6,439 nucleotides of DNA from Scatosoma sp045660225 (lineage in GTDB: Bacteria; Bacillota; Clostridia; Christensenellales; Borkfalkiaceae), in contig JAZRDK010000055.1 in NCBI GenBank assembly GCA_045660225.1, forward strand, positions 1 through 6,439. Reading direction: 5' to 3'. Below are positions 1 through 5,759 of this stretch, piece by piece. Each line of letters begins with the position of its first letter. Within the stretch, counting starts at the first letter, position 1. Position numbers and translations under genes: made by a program. The notes below the pieces were generated by a model. The model was not told where the DNA came from, did no database searches, and was given only the letters and a program-made list of their open reading frames with translations.

Positions 1-12
1 CTTCGCCAATGT

Positions 13-56
13 AAAAAACGACGGGTTTTGAGCCATTTTTGACTCAAAAACCCGTC
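13..56 (-). terminator. Rho-independent terminator of the tRNA-Leu gene
   Basis: Read on the minus strand, positions 56-43 pair with 32-20 to form a stem of about 13 bp with one bulged base and a 10-nt loop. A run of six T follows on that strand (18-13). The hairpin starts only a few bases after the tRNA CCA end, as expected for a single-gene tRNA transcript. A shorter T run on the other side (58-61) could give weak termination in the opposite direction. Confidence 0.85.
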
Positions 57-60
57 ATTT

Positions 61-146
61 TGGTGCTGGTGGTGGGACTTGAACCCACACGGTATCACTA
101 CCATCGGATTTTGAGTCCGACGCGTCTGCCATTCCACCACTTCGGC
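61..146 (-). tRNA. tRNA-Leu (anticodon CAA), acceptor stem poorly paired
   Basis: This is an 86-nt class II tRNA with an encoded CCA end (61-63 on the plus strand) and discriminator A, as usual for tRNA-Leu. The anticodon stem TCGGA/TCCGA encloses loop CTCAAAA, so the anticodon is CAA (113-111) and it reads UUG codons. The long variable arm forms GGTA/TACC. The T arm is perfect: GTGGG, loop TTCAAGT, CCCAC. The oddity is the acceptor stem. The 5' strand GCCGAAG, typical of tRNA-Leu(CAA), faces 3' strand CACCAGC, which leaves mismatches at pairs 3-70, 5-68 and 6-67. The expected partner would be CTTCGGC. The gene has its own promoter and terminator, so it is probably transcribed, but whether the product matures and is charged is uncertain. 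It could be a gene-conversion hybrid, a decaying gene or an assembly error. Confidence 0.88.
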
Positions 147-167
147 GTTTCAACTGAAAGCTTTATT

Positions 168-196
168 ATTATAATGGATACAATAAAAAAAATCAA
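168..196 (-). promoter_or_regulatory. Promoter of the tRNA-Leu gene
   Basis: On the minus strand, TTGATT (196-191) is followed by a 17-bp spacer and a perfect TATAAT (173-168). The predicted transcription start is near 161, which gives a 5' leader of about 15 nt before the tRNA begins at 146. This matches a vegetative sigma-70/SigA promoter. Confidence 0.8.
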
Positions 197-236
197 GCGT
201 TTATCACGTGTTTTTTCTATTTTTTTTGTAATCCTG

Positions 237-265
237 TTGAGTTTTTTTTAATTTCGTGGTAAAAT
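237..265 (+). promoter_or_regulatory. Probable polA promoter
   Basis: TTGAGT (237-242), a 17-bp spacer and TAAAAT (260-265) fit a SigA promoter with one mismatch from TTGACA in the core TTGA block and one from TATAAT. Transcription would start near 272, about 25 nt before the polA ATG. It is divergent from the tRNA promoter, and the T-rich tract between them (about 211-249) lies upstream and in the spacer. Confidence 0.65.
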
Positions 266-296
266 ATTGTTATAAAGAAGAAGGAAACGTTTTCAG

Positions 297-2876
297 ATGG
301 AAAAACTTGTACTCATCGACGGCAACAGCTTACTAAATAGGGCGTTTTACGCTACGCCCGTTTTCACCGCCAAGGACGGATTACCGACCAACGGCGTGTT
401 CGGGTTTGTAAAGCTTTTGCTTAAAATTATTGCAGACAAAAAACCGACGCATTTCGCGGTTGCGTTCGATTTACACGCGCCCACCTTCCGTCATAAAATT
501 TACGCCGATTACAAGGCGGGCAGAAAACCGATGCCTGAAGACCTTGCCAAACAATTCCCTGTCTTGAAGGACGTTTTGCGTGCTATGGGAATTTGCATTT
601 GCGAAATGCCCGGTTTCGAGGCGGACGACGTCATCGGCACGTTGGCGAAAAAATTCCAAATCCCTACCTATATTTACACGGGGGATAGGGACGCGTATCA
701 GTTGGTCGACGATACGACGAACGTATGCTTTACGAAAAAGGGCGTCAGCGACATTTTAGAACTTTCCGTTCAAAATTTCAAAGACGAAATCGGGCTTACG
801 CCCGCGCAAATTATCGACTTAAAATCGCTGATGGGCGATAAGTCGGACAATATCCCCGGTGTTGCAGGTGTAGGCGAAAAATCCGCGCATATGCTGATTG
901 AAAAGTATGAAAACCTGGACGGTATTTACGCGCATTTGAACGAGATTACGGGCGCGTTAAACAAAAAGCTTACGGACAACAAAGAAACGGCATATTTCTC
1001 GCGCACGCTTGCGACGATTGACGTGCGCGCGCCTATCGACGTTGCTCTTGCCGATTGCATATTAAAAACGCCGTTTACCACAGCCGTTCGCGATAAGTTT
1101 GTTGAGCTAGAGTTTAAGAGCCTGCTTGCCAAAGAAAACTTTGTTGAAACGTCTTCTTCGCCCTTAGAAAAGGACGAAGAAATGCAAAAGTTACAGGAAA
1201 TTAAAGAAATTACACCCGATACGTTTGGTGTCGTTATAGACGCTTACAACGCGTCGAAATCAGACACAGTCGCTTTTAATCTTGGCGCGGATGACGTAAG
1301 GGTTGCGTTTGCGGATGCGCCGTTCGTCGAATATGTTTTACCGCTCAAGCAAGGGCTTTTGGACGTCGGTTTTTATTCCTATGAATTATTACCGCTTTAT
1401 AAAACGCTTTTTGAAGGCAAAAAGACGATAATTTCGTACAATATGAAGGAATTGATGAAAGTCTTGTCCGAACAAGACGTTGCCTTCCTTGCGCCCATTG
1501 AAGACGTTGCAATATTGAAATGTATTGCGGACGGTCTTTCTAATTCCGACGGATTAGAATTTTGCTTAGAATATCACGATTTCCCGTCTAAAAACAAAGC
1601 GACAGGCTTATTATATTTACAAAATAAGTATTATAACGCCCTGCGCGATGAAGAAAAGAGATTGTATAGGGACGTTGAACTTCCGCTCGTTTTCGTGCTT
1701 TTTGATATGGAAAAACAGGGTGTTTCTGTCAATGAAAACGCCTTGCGTGAGTTTTCGGAGAGATATAACAAAGAGTTAAGTTCGCTCGTCGAACGCATTT
1801 ACGAACTGGCTGGCGAGCCGTTTAACGTCAATTCCACGCAACAGCTTGGCAAAATTTTGTTTGAAAAATTGCACGTTGGTGCAGGCGTAAAGAAAAACAA
1901 GGACAGTAAAAATTATAAAACCACCGCAGAAGAGTTGGAAAAATATGCGGAAGATTATGAAATCGTGCGCCTACTTTTGCGCTATCGCAAGATACAAAAA
2001 ATCAATTCGACGTACGTCGAAGGGTTTAAGCCTTTGGTTAAAAACGGAAAAGTGCACACGACCTACAACCAAACGAACACGCAAACGGGAAGATTGTCAA
2101 GCGCAAACCCGAATATACAAAATATTCCGATTCGGACGGAAGAAGGGCGCGAGCTTAGAAAATTATTTACTGCAAGCGAAGGAAACGTTCTTCTTGACGC
2201 CGATTACTCGCAAATCGAACTTCGACTTTTGGCGCATTTTTCGGGCTGTAAAGAGCTGGTTTCGGCGTACTGTAACGGCGATGATATACACGCGCTTACC
2301 GCATCACAGGTCTTTAACGTACCGCTTGATAACGTAACGTCCGAAATGAGAAGACGTGCAAAAGCCGTCAATTTCGGTATTATTTACGGCATTAGCGCCT
2401 TTGGTCTTTCCAACGACTTGAATATCAGCGCTAAGGAAGCGCAAGAATATATTCGTCGTTATTTTGAAAGTTATTCCGACGTGCAAGGTTATATGCAAGG
2501 CAACGTGGAGAAGGCGACAAAAGACGGCTATATCGAAACGCTTTTAGGACGTAGGCGCGTGATTAACGAGTTGCAATCGTCCAACCGCAACGTGCGCGCC
2601 TTTGGCGAACGTGCGGCAATGAATATGCCGTTGCAAGGTTCAAGCGCGGATATTATCAAAATTGCAATGCTTAACGTTTATAAAAAATTGCAAGAGAAAA
2701 ATTTCAAAGCAAAACTCGTGTTGCAGGTGCACGACGAACTGGTGATTGATTGTCCCATGGACGAGGTGGACGAAGTTTCTTCCATTTTGAAAACGGAAAT
2801 GGAAAATGCGGTGCAACTTCGTGTTCCGCTTACCGTGGAAGTGAATACGGGCAAGACTTGGTTTGATACGAAATAA
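297..2876 (+). CDS. polA: DNA polymerase I
   Basis: Family A DNA polymerase that fills repair gaps and removes Okazaki-fragment primers. The 859-aa length is slightly below the E. coli enzyme (928 aa). The N-terminal 5' nuclease (about 1-285) shows D8, the FEADDVIG block with D110/D111, TGDRD with D130/D132, GDKSDNIPG (180-188) and the helix-hairpin-helix GVAGVGEKS from 188. The central 3'-5' exonuclease-like domain (about 300-470) has lost its catalytic acids: the DxE motif is D315-A-Y317, and the position of E. coli D424 appears to be L386. Proofreading is therefore expected to be absent, as in several Gram-positive Pol I enzymes. The polymerase domain is complete: TGRLSS with R599, motif A DYSQIELR with catalytic D636, O-helix R685/K689/F693/Y697, and motif C H812-D813-E814. 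F693 matches E. coli F762, which disfavours dideoxynucleotides. The start is supported by an AAGGA (281-285), with a rather long 11-nt spacing. It is probably co-transcribed with coaE. The mutM gene often found between them in Bacillus is absent here. Confidence 0.98.
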   Translation: MEKLVLIDGNSLLNRAFYATPVFTAKDGLPTNGVFGFVKLLLKIIADKKPTHFAVAFDLHAPTFRHKIYADYKAGRKPMPEDLAKQFPVLKDVLRAMGICICEMPGFEADDVIGTLAKKFQIPTYIYTGDRDAYQLVDDTTNVCFTKKGVSDILELSVQNFKDEIGLTPAQIIDLKSLMGDKSDNIPGVAGVGEKSAHMLIEKYENLDGIYAHLNEITGALNKKLTDNKETAYFSRTLATIDVRAPIDVALADCILKTPFTTAVRDKFVELEFKSLLAKENFVETSSSPLEKDEEMQKLQEIKEITPDTFGVVIDAYNASKSDTVAFNLGADDVRVAFADAPFVEYVLPLKQGLLDVGFYSYELLPLYKTLFEGKKTIISYNMKELMKVLSEQDVAFLAPIEDVAILKCIADGLSNSDGLEFCLEYHDFPSKNKATGLLYLQNKYYNALRDEEKRLYRDVELPLVFVLFDMEKQGVSVNENALREFSERYNKELSSLVERIYELAGEPFNVNSTQQLGKILFEKLHVGAGVKKNKDSKNYKTTAEELEKYAEDYEIVRLLLRYRKIQKINSTYVEGFKPLVKNGKVHTTYNQTNTQTGRLSSANPNIQNIPIRTEEGRELRKLFTASEGNVLLDADYSQIELRLLAHFSGCKELVSAYCNGDDIHALTASQVFNVPLDNVTSEMRRRAKAVNFGIIYGISAFGLSNDLNISAKEAQEYIRRYFESYSDVQGYMQGNVEKATKDGYIETLLGRRRVINELQSSNRNVRAFGERAAMNMPLQGSSADIIKIAMLNVYKKLQEKNFKAKLVLQVHDELVIDCPMDEVDEVSSILKTEMENAVQLRVPLTVEVNTGKTWFDTK

Positions 2877-2882
2877 ATAAAA

Positions 2883-2935
2883 GTTTCACATTTTCCGTTT
2901 CACAAACAATATATATGAAACAAAAACCGTGAAAC
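2883..2935. repeat. Symmetric GTTTCAC/GTGAAAC repeat cluster between polA and coaE
   Basis: Two GTTTCAC heptamers (2883-2889, 2897-2903) are followed by two inverted copies, TGAAAC (2916-2921) and GTGAAAC (2929-2935). Start-to-start spacing is 14 bp within each pair when counted on TGAAAC. As RNA, the inner pair (6 bp), a TTT/AAA step and the outer pair (7 bp) could fold into an imperfect 53-nt hairpin with a 13-nt AT-rich loop. It has no T tract, so it is not a terminator. The cluster fills most of the 72-bp gap and ends just before the coaE ribosome binding site (GGAG, 2940-2943). It could be a protein-binding array or an RNA processing or stability element. Confidence 0.6.
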
Positions 2936-2948
2936 ATTTGGAGCAGTT

Positions 2949-3542
2949 ATGAAAGTAAGGGTAGCGGTCACAGGTGGAATCGGCAGTGGAAAATCGACTG
3001 TACTGTCCATTTTGCAAGAGTTTGGATATTCCGTGTTCTCCTGCGACGAAATTTATAAAAACTTAATACAAAGCGAAGACTACGTTGCCCTTATCCGTCA
3101 ACGGTTTGGCTGTGTCAAAGATGGCAAGATAGAGTTGGACAAGCTTTCGGCTCTCGTCTTTTCTGACCCTAAAAAACGCGAAGAATTAAACGCTTTGGCG
3201 CATCCGCTTATTATGAAGGAGTTGCTTTCTTCAATGGATTCTGCGCCCACGGACGTTGTATTTGCCGAAGTACCGCTTTTGTTGGAAGGGGGATTTGAAA
3301 GTTTGTTTGACAAAGTACTTGTGATTTTGCGCGATAGACAAACGCGTGTTGCGTCGGTGGTGTGTCGTGACGCTTTATCGGAAGGGCACATCCTTGCGCG
3401 TATCAACTCTCAACTCGATTACGATTGCGATGCAACGAAAAACACGCTTGATACAATAGGGGCTTATACGATTGTAAACGACGCTGACGTTGCATCTTTA
3501 CGCAACAAACTGCAAAACTTTCTCAAAAGCATACAATCGTGA
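2949..3542 (+). CDS. coaE: Dephospho-CoA kinase
   Basis: Cytosolic P-loop kinase that phosphorylates the 3'-hydroxyl of the ribose in dephospho-CoA using ATP, the last step of coenzyme A synthesis. The 197-aa length is normal for the family. The Walker A motif GGIGSGKST spans about residues 9-17. D33, in the SCDE stretch, sits where CoaE enzymes have their catalytic base. The EVPLLLEGG segment (107-115) is the conserved CoA-domain loop, and RDRQTR and the following residues form the LID region. The start at 2949 has GGAG five bases upstream (2940-2943) and begins directly with the conserved beta strand (MKVRVAVTGG). No promoter is evident in the 72-bp gap after polA, so co-transcription with polA is likely. 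Adjacency of polA and coaE is common in Bacillota. Its stop codon lies inside the first GTGAAAC of the downstream repeat pair. Confidence 0.96.
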   Translation: MKVRVAVTGGIGSGKSTVLSILQEFGYSVFSCDEIYKNLIQSEDYVALIRQRFGCVKDGKIELDKLSALVFSDPKKREELNALAHPLIMKELLSSMDSAPTDVVFAEVPLLLEGGFESLFDKVLVILRDRQTRVASVVCRDALSEGHILARINSQLDYDCDATKNTLDTIGAYTIVNDADVASLRNKLQNFLKSIQS

Positions 3543-3560
3543 AACAAATATTGTGAAACA
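3539..3560. repeat. Tandem GTGAAACA pair at the end of coaE
   Basis: Two exact GTGAAACA octamers (3539-3546 and 3553-3560) are spaced 14 bp start to start, the same period as in the cluster upstream of coaE. The first overlaps the coaE stop codon. A third exact GTGAAACA lies at 2929-2936. The octamer equals one half of the ParB-binding parS palindrome (TGTTNCAC-GTGAAACA), but no full parS is present, so the role is unknown. Confidence 0.55.
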
Positions 3561-3579
3561 ATTACAATGCGACAAATAG

Positions 3580-3626
3580 ACGACGCCTAACCCGTGTCAA
3601 AAATAGGGAATAGGCGTCGTTTTTCT
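3580..3626 (+). terminator. Rho-independent terminator of the polA-coaE unit
   Basis: A perfect 10-bp stem, ACGACGCCTA (3580-3589) with TAGGCGTCGT (3611-3620), can be extended inward by CCC/GGG (3591-3593 with 3606-3608). Five T follow (3620-3624), then CTT. It lies 38 bp after the coaE stop and separates the housekeeping operon from the glycogen genes. Confidence 0.92.
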
Positions 3627-3640
3627 TGCCGTTTATGGTA

Positions 3641-3655
3641 CTATGCCTAACATAA
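3641..3655. repeat. Palindromic 15-mer, copy 1 of 2
   Basis: CTATGCCTAACATAA contains the inverted repeat TATG-N5-CATA. It matches the 15-mer at 3682-3696 at 13 of 15 positions, 41 bp away, which is close to four helical turns. It lies about where the -35 box would be for the TATAAT at 3674-3679. A candidate operator half of a pair; the bound factor is unknown. Confidence 0.45.
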
Positions 3656-3673
3656 TTACTTTGCTACGTCAAG

Positions 3674-3679
3674 TATAAT
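3674..3679 (+). promoter_or_regulatory. Possible distal -10 box of glgB
   Basis: A perfect TATAAT lies between the two palindromic 15-mers. No good -35 is found: the hexamer at 17-bp spacing, CATAAT (3651-3656), is poor and overlaps palindrome copy 1. If used, it would start transcription near 3686, inside copy 2, giving a second, longer glgB leader. An activator-dependent promoter would fit this layout, but it may equally be a chance match in AT-rich DNA. Confidence 0.3.
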
Positions 3680-3681
3680 AC

Positions 3682-3696
3682 CTATGTCTGACATAA
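3682..3696. repeat. Palindromic 15-mer, copy 2 of 2
   Basis: CTATGTCTGACATAA contains a perfect palindrome TATGTC-T-GACATA (3683-3695). It is the more symmetric of the two copies and begins three bases after the TATAAT at 3674-3679. Its position over a predicted start site is typical for an operator. Function is inferred from symmetry and placement only. Confidence 0.45.
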
Positions 3697-3758
3697 CACA
3701 CGGCAAAATATCCTAAAAAATCGTCGACAAATTTAGTGAATATTTTTCTAAAATCCTA

Positions 3759-3787
3759 TTGAAAAAACGAGAATTATATTGTATAAT
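3759..3787 (+). promoter_or_regulatory. Main glgB promoter
   Basis: TTGAAA (3759-3764), a 17-bp spacer and a perfect TATAAT (3782-3787) make the best promoter match in the window. Transcription would start near 3794, giving a leader of about 54 nt that begins with the hairpin at 3795-3832. It probably drives glgB, glgC and any downstream glycogen genes. Confidence 0.82.
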
Positions 3788-3794
3788 AGTACAT

Positions 3795-3832
3795 AATAAA
3801 TAAAGTAGGTCGTTTACCTGCGTATATTTATT
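3795..3832 (+). promoter_or_regulatory. Hairpin at the 5' end of the glgB leader
   Basis: AATAAATA (3795-3802) pairs with TATTTATT (3825-3832). Inside it GTAGGT (3805-3810) pairs with ACCTGC (3816-3821, including one G-U pair) around the loop CGTTT. An AA/GTA internal loop separates the two stems. The structure begins at the predicted transcript start and ends just before the ribosome binding site AAAAGGGGG (3835-3843). It may protect the mRNA 5' end or tune translation. There is no T tract, and it is too short for a known riboswitch class. Confidence 0.55.
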
Positions 3833-3847
3833 CTAAAAGGGGGCTTT

Positions 3848-5740
3848 ATGGGTTCATTTCAATCGGACGTGCCTTTGCATTTATATCACCAAGGCGAAAA
3901 TTTCAAATCGTACGAATTTTTCGGCGCGCACCCCGAAACAGTTGATAAAAAAAGCGGTTACGTGTTCCGCGTTTGGGCGCCAAGGGCAAAATCCGTGTCC
4001 GTCGTGGGCGCATTTAACGACTGGAATCCCTTAAAAAACCCTATGAAACGCCTAATCGACGGTGAATCTTTTGAAGTTTTTATCCCAGGTATAAAGCAAT
4101 ACGACGTTTACAAGTACTGCATTACGACGCAAGACGGTAGGACGATATATAAAGCCGACCCGTACGCTTTTCACGCCGAAACGCCAAACGCAACGTCGTC
4201 CAACGCATCGAAAACCTACGATTTGTCAGGCTTTAAGTGGTCGGACAAGGCATATTTGGACAAGCAACGGCGTACGAATATTTACGAATCGCCGATGAAC
4301 GTTTACGAAGTAAATTTGCTCTCTTGGCGCGTAAAGGAAGACGGCAAGTATTACACGTATCGCGAACTTGCGGATATTCTTGTAAAATACGTCGTGCAAA
4401 CGGGCTATACCCACGTAGAATTTATGCCGATAACCGAGCATCCTTTCGACGGCTCTTGGGGCTATCAGGTGACGGGGTATTACGCGGTTACGTCCAGGCT
4501 TGGCACACCGCACGATTTTATGTATCTTATCGACTGTTTTCACAACGCGGGAATCGGCGTTATTTTGGACTGGGTACCCGCGCATTTCCCTAAAGACGCG
4601 TTCGGTTTATACGAATTTGACGGCGCGCCTTTATACGAAGCGTCGCAATGGGACAGGATGGAAAACAAGGGTTGGGGTACGCGCCGATTCGATTACGGCA
4701 GAAACGAAGTGATTTCCTTTTTGATTTCCAGCGCTATTTTCTTTTTCGAAAACTTCCACGTTGACGGGCTTAGGGTAGACGCCGTTGCGTCCATGCTCTA
4801 TCTGGACTACGACAAGGAAGAAGGGGAGTGGATGCCGAATATCTACGGCGAAAACAAAAATCTGGAAGCGATTGCATTTTTGCGTCGCTTAAACGAAGCC
4901 GTATTCGACTTTTTCCCGTCCGCTTTAATGATTGCCGAAGAATCCACGGCGTTTCCTATGATTACGAAACCAACCTATATGGGCGGTCTTGGTTTTAATT
5001 TTAAGTGGAATATGGGTTGGATGAACGACGTACTTGCCTACGTTGCAACCAATCCGCTTTATCGTATGCACAACCACGGCAAACTGACGTTTTCTATGAT
5101 GTACGCGTTTTCCGAAAACTACGTATTGCCAATTTCCCACGACGAAGTTGTGCACGGAAAGGCGTCGCTCATAGGCAAAATGCCGGGCGAATACGAAGAA
5201 AAATTTGCAGGGATTCGCGCCTTCTTGGGCTATATGATGTCGCATCCTGGCAAAAAGCTTAACTTTATGGGCTCGGAAATCGGACAGTTTAAGGAGTGGA
5301 ACTATAAGGAAGGCATCGAATTTTTCCTTTTGCAATATCCGCTTCATAAGAAACTGTTGCAATGCGTGCAAGAGTTGAACGTTTTATACAAAACGACGCC
5401 TGCTTTATACGAAATCGAAACGTCTTGGGACGGTTTTGCTTGGCTTGCCCCCGACGACGGCGACAGAAACTTTCTCGCTTACGAAAGAAGGGACAAAAAC
5501 GGGCAGAAAATCGTCGTAATAATTAACTTCTCAGGCATAGACTTAAAAGGCTATCGTTTGGGCGTAGAAAAGGGTAAATATCGCGTAATTTTCAATTCCG
5601 ACGCGGTACGCTTCGGCGGTAGCGGTTGTATGCGAAAAAAAGTGTTTAACACGGAAAAATCGTTTAGTCATGGCAAGGAATATTCCATCGGCTTTGATAT
5701 TCCCAAAATGACTTGCGTTTATTTGAAAAAAATGAATTAA
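3848..5740 (+). CDS. glgB: 1,4-alpha-glucan (glycogen) branching enzyme
   Basis: GH13 branching enzyme. It cleaves an alpha-1,4 link in a growing glucan chain and reattaches the piece through an alpha-1,6 bond, acting in the cytosol on the GlgA product. The 630-aa length matches the short bacterial form, which begins directly before the CBM48 domain and lacks the extra N1 domain of E. coli GlgB (728 aa). CBM48 spans about residues 36-125 (FRVWAPRAKSVSVVGAFNDW). The catalytic barrel shows DWVPAHFP (region I, D241-P248), GLRVDAVAS with nucleophile D311, AEEST with acid/base E364, and SHDEVVHGK with H431 and D432. The GYTHVEFMP, GSWGYQVTGYYA and GSEIGQ blocks are also typical. A C-terminal beta domain fills about 525-630. 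The G-rich AAAAGGGGG lies four bases before the ATG. No catalytic residue is missing and there is no frameshift. glgC follows after 19 bp. Confidence 0.97.
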   Translation: MGSFQSDVPLHLYHQGENFKSYEFFGAHPETVDKKSGYVFRVWAPRAKSVSVVGAFNDWNPLKNPMKRLIDGESFEVFIPGIKQYDVYKYCITTQDGRTIYKADPYAFHAETPNATSSNASKTYDLSGFKWSDKAYLDKQRRTNIYESPMNVYEVNLLSWRVKEDGKYYTYRELADILVKYVVQTGYTHVEFMPITEHPFDGSWGYQVTGYYAVTSRLGTPHDFMYLIDCFHNAGIGVILDWVPAHFPKDAFGLYEFDGAPLYEASQWDRMENKGWGTRRFDYGRNEVISFLISSAIFFFENFHVDGLRVDAVASMLYLDYDKEEGEWMPNIYGENKNLEAIAFLRRLNEAVFDFFPSALMIAEESTAFPMITKPTYMGGLGFNFKWNMGWMNDVLAYVATNPLYRMHNHGKLTFSMMYAFSENYVLPISHDEVVHGKASLIGKMPGEYEEKFAGIRAFLGYMMSHPGKKLNFMGSEIGQFKEWNYKEGIEFFLLQYPLHKKLLQCVQELNVLYKTTPALYEIETSWDGFAWLAPDDGDRNFLAYERRDKNGQKIVVIINFSGIDLKGYRLGVEKGKYRVIFNSDAVRFGGSGCMRKKVFNTEKSFSHGKEYSIGFDIPKMTCVYLKKMN

Positions 5741-5759
5741 TCTAAAGGGGAGATTATTT

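Noticed and set aside
39..251. Open frame of 70 codons on the plus strand at the left end
   Set aside because: It is the antisense reading of the tRNA-Leu gene and then T-rich DNA. The GLEPTR-like peptide is a familiar artefact of reading the T arm of a tRNA. No ribosome binding site.
2883..2936. A true parS centromere site
   Set aside because: Only half-sites are present. The 16-bp palindrome with central CACGTG is not found here or at 3539-3560.
3098..3406. 102-codon minus-strand frame inside coaE
   Set aside because: Shadow frame lying wholly within a well-supported gene, with no promoter or family resemblance.
3643..3716. Two tiny frames starting at 3643 (11 codons) and 3684 (10 codons) within the palindromic 15-mers, considered as leader peptides
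   Set aside because: Neither has a ribosome binding site, and their ATGs arise from the TATG arms of the palindromes. No run of regulatory codons or following attenuator is seen.
3626..3847. A mobile element remnant, CRISPR array or riboswitch in the glgB upstream gap
   Set aside because: Only two short palindromic repeats occur, with no transposase, terminal inverted repeats, regular spacers or known aptamer pattern. The stretch is explained as promoter DNA.
4226..5371. Several overlapping open frames of 85-148 codons on both strands inside glgB
   Set aside because: They are by-products of the codon composition of glgB. Their peptides show no recognisable domains, and the GlgB reading frame is intact throughout.
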